Positions 1-7,567 of a stretch of DNA of 21,151 nt are shown piece after piece (position 1 is the stretch's first letter; the number at the start of each line of letters is the position of its first letter). The notes below the pieces were generated by a model that was not told where the DNA came from, did no database searches, and saw only the letters and a program-made list of their open reading frames with translations. Made by a program: the position numbers and the translations under genes. The stretch is from Acidimicrobiia bacterium (GTDB lineage Bacteria > Actinomycetota > Acidimicrobiia > Acidimicrobiales > SKKL01): NCBI GenBank assembly GCA_041676705.1, contig JBAYRL010000017.1, positions 1-21,151 of the forward strand. The letters run 5' to 3'.

Positions 1-159
1 AGGTGTTTTGAAATGGTTCCATGACGACTCAACCATCTCAACATTAGTGTGCGGGTTCATCGCCAAAAAATCCAACGCACGCTTGTTGTCTAACACACGA
101 CACGCTACACGTAACACATCAACAGAAGGGACACACCCAACAAAAACCCCCAACGACAT
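1..159 (-). CDS. Partial LRV-like repeat protein (N-terminal 53 residues)
   Basis: An open frame starts with ATG at 159-157 and runs off the left window edge after 53 codons. A good Shine-Dalgarno sequence (GAGAGGTG, about 163-170) sits just upstream, which fixes the start. The N-terminus (FVGCVPSVDVLRVACRVLD) matches the N-terminus of the protein at 870-2252 (FVASVPSEAVLDVVLRYCG). It is followed by a unit, FLAMNPHTNVEMV, that resembles leucine-rich repeat variant (LRV) units of the form xLAxNPxTxxxxL. It is therefore a paralog of its upstream neighbour on the same strand. Function is unknown; LRV-type solenoids generally serve as protein-interaction scaffolds. The family assignment is inferred from motif shape only, and the rest of the protein lies outside the window. 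Confidence 0.7.
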   Translation of the reverse strand, partial: MSLGVFVGCVPSVDVLRVACRVLDNKRALDFLAMNPHTNVEMVESSWNHFKTP

Positions 160-869
160 CCTTCACCTCTCAACTATCTAGCTTATTTGTTAAAAACCAA
201 CCGTTTCACCACAAAACGTTTGACTAACCACACTGTTAGACGCAAACCCAACACACCATACCTTTACCAGTTGATAGTTCCCTCATAAAACCCCCTGCCA
301 CACCACCAACCACTAGCTATTTGTGTAGGTAACAGTTTTTAACTCCCACACCAGCCACAGAGACACAAAGACCGGTAACACCGTTCCCAAAAAACCGGTG
401 TTAACAAAGCATCTAAACAATTTACATCACTTAATAGAGCAACTTAAACGCACGCTTTCCAGCGACACTAGAAATAGGAACTCTAGCGTTGAACACAGAC
501 CTAGTAACGAACGTGTTCTTAGCAGCCTGCGTTTCTAGGTTCATCTGCACCGACGTTTTCACACTATCTGTACCCCTACGACCACAACCTACCTGAGGGT
601 GTGTAGCAACAAGCATGTAACCACCAGTACCCCTACTATTACACAGGCTACTACTAGTTCTATTAACACGCTGTTTCTTACCCGCCTAGCAAATATTGTA
701 CCACTACAGGCCCCACCTACCGGGGGTTTCATATCTAGCACAGCACAAAACTGGTTCTAGTGAAACCAACAACTACTATTCCGATATCACTATGAGAACG
801 TTACCGAAACGATTTTGTGGGACCGTTTGAGAGCTGTGTCCCTGTGTTTTCCAGGCGGGGGTGGCTAAA
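160..869. other. Gene-poor gap between two LRV-like paralogs
   Basis: No convincing gene is seen in these 710 bases. A 61-codon minus frame (431-616) has no ribosome binding site, no recognisable motif and an unusual composition, so it is not called. An 8-bp inverted repeat (TAACACCG at 376-383, CGGTGTTA at 396-403) could form a weak hairpin. The stretch lies downstream of the 870-2252 gene and upstream of the 1-159 gene. It may contain decayed paralog sequence and the promoter of the left gene, but neither can be demonstrated by eye. Confidence 0.5.
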
Positions 870-2252
870 CTATTTTAGAACAACAACTGTTTTGAGAAGA
901 TCTTTGTAGGAACGTTCCCAGCTTGGGTACAACAAGAACAGGTTTTCCCAGATTGTTTGCAACCTCGGTGTTGTAGGTTCCCCTAACAGTTTCAGGACTG
1001 TTTGCCCTGTTTCAACATTGTTTTTAGTTGGGATGTATGGTGGCGCAGCGACCCGTGACCTTCTCCAGGTTTGGCCTGGTTTGTAACGGTTACCTATACC
1101 AACACGTGGCCCCAACGATTCCAACAAACCTAACACTTTACGAGCACTGAGACTATCCACATGCGAGCCTCTTTGCCCCAAGTTGTTCAACAGCTGAGTT
1201 TTAACGTTTCTGTACTGGCGGGCTAGCAAAGGTTTTGTTGGCCCCTCTGCTTCGGCTACCAACTGTTCAAGTCGACGTTTTAACCTGGGTGCCCACACAA
1301 CGGTAGGTTCATAACACATACCCAAATATTTTAGTAGAAGCTGGGGGTCCGACACCTGCTGTATTGGTTGAAATAAAACACGGTCAGTTTTTTTCGGGTA
1401 CGGGTGACTTTCCCCCATAGCGGCACACCATTTGTTGTGAGCAGCGTCATACACAACATCATCAACCCCAGGGTTTTGTAACAACGTTTCAACCCCTATC
1501 TGGTCGTTACGGTCCACAAACCCGCCTGGTACGATCGCAGCATGTTCCACAATCGCTAACCCGACATGTTGAGGTAGGTCAAAACCAGAAACCAGCCCCC
1601 GTAACAACGAAACACCACTGTGGCCACAACGTTCCCACAGCTGCGGACGACCCTCTAACAGTTGATAAAACTCGGCACAATGTTCTAACGGGTAACTAGC
1701 GCGTGCTTCTAACAACCCAAACAACTCGTCATCACTAAACAGCTCTCTATCACGCCGAGCCAACCATTGGGTATCACCCCACCGGCTACAAGCCTCCAAA
1801 TAGAGGTCTTCCCCACCCCAAGCTGACACACTATGATACGCTTTCAACCAAACGTCTTTAACCCACACATCCGGGTAATCTAGGTAATCTAAAAACCAGT
1901 TACCACCCTGGCCCCAAAGCCTACCCAAAAGTTTTTTGTACTCGTGCTCTGGTAGATACCAACCCAAAAGGATCATTTCCAACGCATCAACGCTAGTAGC
2001 TGGATGGTTGAGCATAAACCCCACAATTTCAGGGTTGGTGGTAGAAGCAACAATAGTGTCATGAAAACCTGACAAAGCGGTGCTGTAATATTTCTCAACC
2101 AGTTTGAGAGTCAAACACCGGTTAGATATAACACCTTCAATAGCTGTTTCACTGCCACAATATCGCAGCACAACATCTAACACCGCTTCCGAAGGTACAG
2201 ACGCCACAAAAATAGGCAGATCGTTTAACAACCGCTCAATTTCACGATCCAT
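870..2252 (-). CDS. LRV-like repeat protein of unknown function (460 aa)
   Basis: This is a 460-residue soluble protein with no signal peptide or membrane span. The frame is open back to a TTG at 2291, but the ATG at 2252-2250 is preferred because GGAAGG lies about 8 bases upstream; the product begins MDREIERLL. Short helical units with an N/H-P turn recur, for example FMLNHPATSVDALEMI near residues 79-94 and TLLQNPGVDDVVYDAA near 256-271. These resemble leucine-rich repeat variant units, suggesting a helical solenoid used for binding. The C-terminal third is basic and rich in K, R and L. It is a paralog of the truncated gene at 1-159, so the window edge probably cuts a tandem family. No catalytic motif is visible. 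The repeat assignment is an inference and the biological role is unknown. Stop is TAG. Confidence 0.8.
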   Translation of the reverse strand: MDREIERLLNDLPIFVASVPSEAVLDVVLRYCGSETAIEGVISNRCLTLKLVEKYYSTALSGFHDTIVASTTNPEIVGFMLNHPATSVDALEMILLGWYLPEHEYKKLLGRLWGQGGNWFLDYLDYPDVWVKDVWLKAYHSVSAWGGEDLYLEACSRWGDTQWLARRDRELFSDDELFGLLEARASYPLEHCAEFYQLLEGRPQLWERCGHSGVSLLRGLVSGFDLPQHVGLAIVEHAAIVPGGFVDRNDQIGVETLLQNPGVDDVVYDAAHNKWCAAMGESHPYPKKTDRVLFQPIQQVSDPQLLLKYLGMCYEPTVVWAPRLKRRLEQLVAEAEGPTKPLLARQYRNVKTQLLNNLGQRGSHVDSLSARKVLGLLESLGPRVGIGNRYKPGQTWRRSRVAAPPYIPTKNNVETGQTVLKLLGEPTTPRLQTIWENLFLLYPSWERSYKDLLKTVVVLK

Positions 2253-2474
2253 AACACAACCTTCCCAACACCCCAACCACCCGCGAAACAACCATCATGT
2301 TTCTAACTGTGGCCCAACCACCCCTACCCACCACACACAACCCCCACCACATTCGGTTAGGGCACCTGTGAGTAACCCCTTCAACCATAAATGTTTGTGG
2401 TTCTAACCCACCAACCCTACAACCGCAGGGTTTCAACAAAACCTGGATACCGGTCCTAAAATTGGTGTCGGGAT

Positions 2475-3299
2475 GTGGATTTTCACACCAAAGCATCCAC
2501 TATTACAAACATGAGGCTTCACACCGACCACGGTTTTGTAGATAACAACAACCTGTTACACGACCTTAAAACGCTTTTAGCTGGTGGGACCAGCGCCGGG
2601 ACGTTACAGTTAGCAACCCAACCAATAGTATCTACCAGTAGCATGTTACCCGCAGGTGTCGAAGCGTTGAGTCGTTGGCACCACCCTCAACACGGGCTAA
2701 TACCCGCATCTGTTTTTGTGCCGCTGCTAGAAATAGCTGGGCTTGCACCCATCTTCGATACACATATGTTGCAACAAGGTTTGAAACTTGAACCTCAAAT
2801 CCTAGAGTCCTATCGGATCTGGTTCAACATTTCAGCAGCTACGTTACAAGAAAACCCTGACCCTATCCTAACCCTGATCAAAGCGTTCCCGTTGGGACGT
2901 GTAGGGGTAGAACTCACTGAAACATACCCGATTGTTGACCGTGACATAATCAAAACATCGTTAGAACAACTCCGCCACCAAGGGGTAATGGTAGCGCTCG
3001 ACGATTTCGGCACCGGATGGGGTTCTCTACGTAACTTAACCGAACTCCCTTTCGATGTTCTCAAAATCGATCGTGAAACCCTTCTATGGGCTGACCATAA
3101 CAACGACCAACGAATCATCACCGCTCTAGTTGACTTAGCAGACACGTTCAACGCTAGTGTCACCATTGAAGGGGTTGAAACCTCAAACCAAAGCCAACTA
3201 GCGTTAATGAGTGGCTGCACATTTATGCAAGGTTTTTATATCGCTAAACCAACCCTAGCCCCGACCATAACCCCACAACCGGCTCTAGCCGCAACCTAA
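2475..3299 (+). CDS. Stand-alone EAL-domain cyclic-di-GMP phosphodiesterase
   Basis: A 274-residue protein that is almost entirely one EAL domain, the family that hydrolyses cyclic di-GMP to pGpG with Mg2+ or Mn2+. Conserved sites are all present: E63-A64-L65 in GVEALSRW, N118 in FNIS, E149 in ELTET, D176-D177 in DDFGTG, K197 in KIDR, E232 in IEGVET and Q252 in MQGF. An active enzyme is therefore expected rather than a degenerate receptor. There is no GGDEF, PAS, REC or membrane segment, so any signal input must come through a partner. Start choice is uncertain: GTG at 2475 or ATG at 2511 (residue 13), neither with a clear ribosome binding site, and both keep the full domain. Upstream is a divergent gene. 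In actinobacteria c-di-GMP often governs surface and developmental traits, which would fit the pilin and polysaccharide genes here, but no direct link is shown. Confidence 0.93.
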   Translation: MDFHTKASTITNMRLHTDHGFVDNNNLLHDLKTLLAGGTSAGTLQLATQPIVSTSSMLPAGVEALSRWHHPQHGLIPASVFVPLLEIAGLAPIFDTHMLQQGLKLEPQILESYRIWFNISAATLQENPDPILTLIKAFPLGRVGVELTETYPIVDRDIIKTSLEQLRHQGVMVALDDFGTGWGSLRNLTELPFDVLKIDRETLLWADHNNDQRIITALVDLADTFNASVTIEGVETSNQSQLALMSGCTFMQGFYIAKPTLAPTITPQPALAAT

Positions 3300-3457
3300 C
3301 CACCCCTTCTTGGAGGTGTTAAAGGGTTGAAACACCCCCGCTCATACTAACAGTGTTTGTGGTTGCAGCAGGGTGGTGTCACAGCGGGTTTAAACACCCC
3401 TTGTGTTAGTATTAGCGTACAAACGTTTCACAACTTCACAACCCGGTAACATATCCC

Positions 3458-3508
3458 AACTAGGTGATCGCTGCCCCCATTGTTGGGTGGTGGTGCCACC
3501 TAGTTTTT
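3458..3508 (+). terminator. Probable terminator between convergent genes
   Basis: A 9-bp perfect inverted repeat (AACTAGGTG at 3458-3466, CACCTAGTT at 3497-3505) ends in five T on the plus strand. The loop is long (30 nt) but contains C-rich and G-rich stretches that can pair internally. It lies about 160 bp after the EAL gene stop and just beyond the end of the convergent metallophosphoesterase gene, so it would stop plus-strand transcription. A weaker hairpin (GGTGTT/AACACC, 3315-3336) lies closer to the EAL stop. Confidence 0.5.
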
Positions 3509-3524
3509 AGGGCAGGTTATGTTG

Positions 3525-4187
3525 CTAAACCTTGCGACGGTGGGTGGGTTGTGGGGTGTTGTTGATTATAGTTTCTAACACTGATTCTGGGACAGGTTTA
3601 AAACCCCACACATCAACCCCAACGTTAATCATCCGCCCTTGTCTATCAACCCGACGTTTTTCGTGGATATGGCCATGTATCAACCACCCACCCCGGTCTA
3701 TTGGGCGATACTCACGGTAACGGTCCTCAGGGTGGGAGTCACCCTGATAAGGGAAATGACATAAACCAACCTGGTGAGCGCCGATAGTAGTGTTGTGGTA
3801 GCTAGACACGGACACGAACCCTGCGTCAAGGTAGCGTTGTAACCAACCGCGACGACGTTTCGGTTTGTGATGTTCCCAGCAACGATCATGGTTCCCAGCA
3901 ACTAAATGTTTAACACCGTTCAAACCTTTTATGCGTTCCAGTTCTAAAGCTGTGTTACCAAGCGCCACGTCCCCTAACACCCAAACCGTGTCGGTAGGAC
4001 CAACCAGAGAGTTCCACTGTGCCATAATGTAGTCACCCATCTCGTCAGCATTACGAAAAGGCCGGTCACACAACCCAATAATGTTGGTGTGCCCAAAATG
4101 CTGATCGGAAGTGTAGAACGTGCCCACACCTTTATAGTGGTCACAAACACCCGCCACACCAATGGGTGTGTAGAACAAACTGTTCAA
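3525..4187 (-). CDS. Calcineurin-like metallophosphoesterase
   Basis: All five metal-binding blocks of the calcineurin-like phosphoesterase superfamily are visible in order (numbered from a TTG start at 4187): D28-x-H30 in TSDQHFGH, G72-D73 in LGDVALG, G98-N99-H100-D101 in AGNHD, H144 in CHFPY, and H171-G-H173-x-H175 in HGHIHEK. They are followed by the INVGVDVWGF tail typical of small bacterial and phage members. A cytosolic di-metal phosphoesterase is expected; the natural substrate cannot be read from sequence. Members usually begin only a few residues before the DxH motif, so the GTG at 4127 (giving MGTFYTSDQHFGH) may be the true start instead of the TTG. AAAGGT directly abuts that GTG. 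The gene is monocistronic, convergent with the EAL gene and divergent from the next. Stop is TAG. Confidence 0.9.
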   Translation of the reverse strand: MNSLFYTPIGVAGVCDHYKGVGTFYTSDQHFGHTNIIGLCDRPFRNADEMGDYIMAQWNSLVGPTDTVWVLGDVALGNTALELERIKGLNGVKHLVAGNHDRCWEHHKPKRRRGWLQRYLDAGFVSVSSYHNTTIGAHQVGLCHFPYQGDSHPEDRYREYRPIDRGGWLIHGHIHEKRRVDRQGRMINVGVDVWGFKPVPESVLETIINNTPQPTHRRKV

Positions 4188-4274
4188 CTATCACCGCTTA
4201 GGTGTTAAAGTATTGTCAAAACAGAACAAAGATTGCTAACCTAAACTCCTAACACCTCACCCAGCTGCAACCCC

Positions 4275-4303
4275 GGTAGGTGTTTACCTTTCGCTAACCT
4301 ACC
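4275..4303 (+). promoter_or_regulatory. Leader hairpin in divergent intergenic region
   Basis: A 7-bp inverted repeat (GGTAGGT at 4275-4281, ACCTACC at 4297-4303) lies between the divergent metallophosphoesterase and the unknown plus-strand gene, 38 bp before the preferred ATG of the latter. A second, wider inverted repeat (AGGTGTTA at 4200-4207, TAACACCT at 4250-4257) is in the same region. Either could be an operator or an mRNA leader structure; no regulator is identified. Confidence 0.3.
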
Positions 4304-4341
4304 AACAGTGTTTGCTGTTGTTCAACAAAAGTTTTAGGCGC

Positions 4342-5433
4342 ATGCTTGTATACGTCACACAAGACACCCAAAGTCTTCTCGATGAGATCTCCGATCCGGT
4401 CCCCAACCACATGTTGCCCAACACGGGCCCTACCAAACCACACAACTTTTGGGGTACCGACAAAACATCAGAACCAGCAGCAACCCGAGCGTCCCTAGCT
4501 GTGCTCGTAGGTAACATCCCCCACCGAAACGAACTGTTACCAGCCGCCACCGCAGTACTCATAGGGCCCTACACCACACCACTTGACCAACTCACCCACA
4601 ACCCCACCTTGTTAAACGTTTTAGCTGAAACCGCTTGGGCTATGGCTAAAGTGTTATACACCGCAGGGCTTACACCCACCTTTGTCGCGGACGCTGACCG
4701 GCTCGCCTACCGTACCGGCGGCTGGGGCTTAACATTAGCCAACTATCTAAGAGGACCCCACCCGGAACCCTTCAGTAACCTACAAAACACTACCGGGGCT
4801 AACACCAACGAACTTTGCGAAGCTCTCATATGGTTTTGCGATTCAACATGTGACGAAATCGCTGTAGCTACAAACACCACAAGACGAGCAATAGTTGGTG
4901 TGTGCTGGGGAGAACGTAACCACCCCACCCAACCAGAACCAACTATCACCACCACCCCGATACCCTACCTTTTAGGGGAACGTCTCGAAGTCCTAATAGG
5001 ACCGATCCGAAACCGGAACCAGCTACAAACCCTTTATGAATATGTGACGATCTCCGGCACAAAACCATCCCAGAACCAACAGTTCCTAACCAACCCTCAC
5101 CAGCTAAACACCCTCACTAAACTCGCAGCAAGACTCGCCCAAACCCTCCACGAAACCGAAACACCATCCAGCTACGCTCAACAAGATGTTTGGAACACAC
5201 AACTGTTCAACGCACTCAACCACACCCCAACTTTTGGGGACCTTGCTGTACAAATAAAAACCACAGCCGATGTGGTGTTAGAAGAACTTGTATGGTTCTG
5301 TGAAACAAGCTGTGAAGATCTCACCAACAACCTCGACATCTCCCCACAAGAATTATCCCAATATTGTTGGGGATACACCAACAAACCCCCAACAAGCACC
5401 TACCAAACCCACGAACCAGCCCTAAACAACTAA
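4342..5433 (+). CDS. Unknown protein built from an internal duplication with HTH-like tails
   Basis: A 363-residue soluble protein of no recognised family. ATG 4342 is preferred over an upstream in-frame TTG at 4312, although the binding site is weak (TTTTAGG). The protein contains two diverged copies of one module. Copy 1 runs from VLIGPYTTPLDQL through LAETAWAMAKVL to ALIWFCDSTCDEIAVATNTTRRAIVGVCWG. Copy 2 runs from VLIGPIRNRNQL through LAARLAQTLHET to ELVWFCETSCEDLTNNLDISPQELSQYCWG. Shared hallmarks are VLIGP, W-F-C-(D/E)-x-(S/T)-C-(D/E) and CWG. The tail of each copy (CDEIAVATNTTRRAI, CEDLTNNLDISPQEL) has the spacing of a helix-turn-helix, so the protein could bind DNA as an internal pseudodimer; this is an inference. 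The paired cysteines could bind metal or form a disulfide. It is transcribed alone. Confidence 0.75.
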   Translation: MLVYVTQDTQSLLDEISDPVPNHMLPNTGPTKPHNFWGTDKTSEPAATRASLAVLVGNIPHRNELLPAATAVLIGPYTTPLDQLTHNPTLLNVLAETAWAMAKVLYTAGLTPTFVADADRLAYRTGGWGLTLANYLRGPHPEPFSNLQNTTGANTNELCEALIWFCDSTCDEIAVATNTTRRAIVGVCWGERNHPTQPEPTITTTPIPYLLGERLEVLIGPIRNRNQLQTLYEYVTISGTKPSQNQQFLTNPHQLNTLTKLAARLAQTLHETETPSSYAQQDVWNTQLFNALNHTPTFGDLAVQIKTTADVVLEELVWFCETSCEDLTNNLDISPQELSQYCWGYTNKPPTSTYQTHEPALNN

Positions 5434-5557
5434 ACCCACTACAACACACCCTTACCACAGCGTGGCTACACCCTTACATTACTAGCCCAGTTGCCCACAC
5501 CCCAGCCGAAGTGTTAACTATGAGTTAACAGTTCCCCTAACAACCGTTCTCATCAAC

Positions 5558-5591
5558 AAAAAAAGGTGGAACAGCGATCACTGTTCCACCT
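5558..5591 (-). terminator. Rho-independent terminator of the glycosyltransferase operon
   Basis: An 11-bp perfect stem (AGGTGGAACAG at 5564-5574, CTGTTCCACCT at 5581-5591) with a 6-nt loop is followed, in the minus direction, by seven T (A-run 5558-5564 on the plus strand). It has every feature of an intrinsic terminator and lies downstream of the 8772-5808 operon. Confidence 0.88.
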
Positions 5592-5597
5592 AGTGAG

Positions 5598-5639
5598 GAC
5601 CGGCCCTGGGCTTAACAACAACGCTAAGCGGAACCGGTC
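5598..5639. other. Two-step stem-loop beside the terminator
   Basis: GACCGG (5598-5603) pairs with CCGGTC (5634-5639), enclosing an inner GCTTA (5610-5614) with TAAGC (5625-5629). The structure is in the 3' untranslated part of the minus-strand operon, just before its terminator. It may be an RNA-stabilising element or chance; the rest of gap 5434-5807 holds no gene. Confidence 0.3.
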
Positions 5640-5753
5640 GTAACCGTCCAACACTATATCAGCCCAACAACCCAACCCAACCCGACCCGGCCTGACCGGC
5701 TGGTTTGCAGGTTTCACAACTGGTGTCTCACACACCCCCGAAACAACCTACCT

Positions 5754-5773
5754 GTTTGTTTGTTTGTTTGTTT
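5754..5773. repeat. GTTT tetranucleotide microsatellite (5 copies)
   Basis: Five perfect GTTT units lie 35 bp beyond the stop codon of the pentapeptide lipoprotein gene, in its 3' untranslated region. A tract of this kind can change length by slippage, but here it is outside any reading frame. Confidence 0.85.
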
Positions 5774-5807
5774 GGGTGGTTAGGGCCCCACATGTCAGGG
5801 TAGGTGT

Positions 5808-7403
5808 TTAGCGGTTGTACACGTTTCGTTTTCTGTAGGTATCTTCAAAGGTTGCTTGGGTGATGATCCCTGCACGGGGACCCACATTTGATGTGTTGTT
5901 ACTGTACTGTGGTCCTACAATCCCACCACCAACCCCAACATGTATTGGGCCGCAACCCACTGTCGGTGACGCCACTTTACCGTCCGGGCAGACCGTGTTA
6001 GACCAAGTAACTCCAGAAAGGTTAGCGCCGCTAAAATCTGCGAGCCATAACACCGCTCCAGAAAGGTTCGCGCCAACAAGGTTCGCTCCGGTCAGGTTAG
6101 CGCCCGCCAAGTTCGCGAAAGACAGATCCGCCCCAGAAAGATCGGTGTAGCGAAGATCGGCGTGTGTTAGATCGGTGTGGGCCAAGTTAGTGTTTTGAAA
6201 CCTGGTTGAATGCGCAATAGTTTGCGCCAAGTTTGAATCGTTCAAAACAGCATCCGAAAAATCGGTGCCTGACATATCAACACGAAACAAGTTAGAACCG
6301 CTCATACGTGCCCGACGTGCAGTAGCATCAACAATAGTCGCTTGTTGTAACGCTGCACGTGTCAACTCCGCGTCGTCCAGTGTTGCGAGGTTCAACTCGG
6401 AACGAAACAGTTGAACATCTTGGCCACGAACCCCTGACAAATCCGCCCCAACCAATGTCAACTGGTGCATATTCGCACCATGAATTTCGGCGTCTCTCCA
6501 CGACGTGCCTGACAGATCAGAACGAAACAACTCGGCTTCAGACACATTAGCTTTGTCAAACACTGTGCCTCGCATGGTTGACATCGCAAAGTTAACCCCC
6601 GACAGGTTCGCCCCGGTGAAATCCACGGCCGCTAAATCAGAACGAAACATGTCGGCCCCTACACAAGACACCCCTGGAGAAAGAGGACACCCACCAACGC
6701 TTCTAGTGTTAGACACATCTAAAAACAGGGTTGATGAAACAACACTATGCCCAACCCAGTCTTGGGGATGGTCCAAACCGGTTTCTACTAGCTGACCATC
6801 ACCATATATGCCAACCCCCGCCACACGAGAAAGTTCCCTACCAATTTCACGGGTACCTATCGTTGTTGCTTCAAACACCATAGTGTTGGTATGTTCAACC
6901 CAACTCGGGCGGGACACATGCAACAAAATTTGGGTGTAACCCTCCCCATTTTCAGCTACCAACACACTATTCGCTACCCCTGGGCGGCTAGAAAGCATCG
7001 CAGGGTCATCAACAAACGCTGAGATCGGCACCGACGACACCTGACCGTTGTCGTTACGGTTCAGATATGGTGACACCCCAACAAGACTCAACATAAACCG
7101 ATCGTCGCTCCCAGTGTTTGAAAGTTGTGCCACAGTCGAAGAAATCGACACAACCCCACCCTCACTGGAACCTGATACAGCTACAACCGAATCCTGCTGG
7201 TCGTCATCGCCCAAAACCATCTCAACGGGTTTAGTTCCCGTGGTGTTACTACCACTAGTGTTCTTGTTCGATGTACTAGACGATGGTTTATCGTAAGAAA
7301 CCCCATAGGTAGCTTCCTCTGTAGTTGGGAGAGTGCAACTAGCTACAACTCCTACACCAGCTACAAACAAAGCCAGAAACCAAAGTTTTGTTGTTTTGAA
7401 CAT
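5808..7403 (-). CDS. Pentapeptide-repeat surface lipoprotein
   Basis: A 531-residue lipoprotein. The first 22 residues are a signal peptide (MFKTTKLWFLALFVAGVGVVAS) ending at lipobox cysteine C23, so it should be lipid-anchored outside the membrane. A Ser/Thr-rich linker (about 40-100) leads to a beta-rich domain of unknown type (about 100-235). Pentapeptide repeats A(D/N)LxX follow from 249 to 465, forming a right-handed quadrilateral beta-helix. The closing stretch SGVTWSNTVCPDGKVASPTVGC has a cysteine pair as in many secreted members. Within the helix an (L/M)FR(S/V)(D/E) unit recurs at residues 252, 292, 332 and 372, exactly 40 residues (two coils) apart. The ATG overlaps the stop of the upstream small gene as TAATG, so the two are translationally coupled. 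Its role is unknown; the context suggests surface polysaccharide binding or assembly. Confidence 0.9.
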   Translation of the reverse strand: MFKTTKLWFLALFVAGVGVVASCTLPTTEEATYGVSYDKPSSSTSNKNTSGSNTTGTKPVEMVLGDDDQQDSVVAVSGSSEGGVVSISSTVAQLSNTGSDDRFMLSLVGVSPYLNRNDNGQVSSVPISAFVDDPAMLSSRPGVANSVLVAENGEGYTQILLHVSRPSWVEHTNTMVFEATTIGTREIGRELSRVAGVGIYGDGQLVETGLDHPQDWVGHSVVSSTLFLDVSNTRSVGGCPLSPGVSCVGADMFRSDLAAVDFTGANLSGVNFAMSTMRGTVFDKANVSEAELFRSDLSGTSWRDAEIHGANMHQLTLVGADLSGVRGQDVQLFRSELNLATLDDAELTRAALQQATIVDATARRARMSGSNLFRVDMSGTDFSDAVLNDSNLAQTIAHSTRFQNTNLAHTDLTHADLRYTDLSGADLSFANLAGANLTGANLVGANLSGAVLWLADFSGANLSGVTWSNTVCPDGKVASPTVGCGPIHVGVGGGIVGPQYSNNTSNVGPRAGIITQATFEDTYRKRNVYNR

Positions 7404-7567
7404 TACGGGCGAATACCTTTGTTAGATTTAAATATTTTCAAAATCATGCCAACCGTCGCTAAAACCGTGAGCACAGCCAACAACGACCAACCCACTAAAA
7501 GCCAACGGTCAATGTTGAGCTCATAAAACGCTTTCAACCAGCCCCGCACAGTGACACCAAAAAACAT
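7403..7567 (-). CDS. 54-residue single-span membrane protein between GT and lipoprotein
   Basis: A short gene starts with ATG at 7567-7565 and stops with TAA at 7405-7403. The product begins MFFGVTVRGWLKAFYELNIDRW, has one hydrophobic helix (WLLVGWSLLAVLTVLATVGMIL, about 22-43), and ends in a basic tail KIFKSNKGIRP. Both ends overlap neighbours by one base as TAATG: its start with the glycosyltransferase stop, and its stop with the lipoprotein start. That coupling is strong evidence that it is translated. By position it may be a small partner of the membrane glycosyltransferase, in the way PgaD (an unrelated short membrane protein) is needed by the PgaC synthase in Escherichia coli. That analogy is inference; no sequence similarity is claimed. 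The amphipathic N-terminal stretch could lie on the membrane surface. Confidence 0.85.
   Translation of the reverse strand: MFFGVTVRGWLKAFYELNIDRWLLVGWSLLAVLTVLATVGMILKIFKSNKGIRP

Noticed and set aside
431..616. 61-codon minus frame in the left gap
   Set aside because: No ribosome binding site, no motif, and codon content unlike neighbouring genes.
2810..3220. 136-codon minus frame inside the EAL gene
   Set aside because: Antisense shadow; the plus frame has all EAL catalytic residues.
5754..5773. Phase-variation tract
   Set aside because: The GTTT microsatellite lies beyond the stop codon in a 3' region, so length change would not shift any reading frame.
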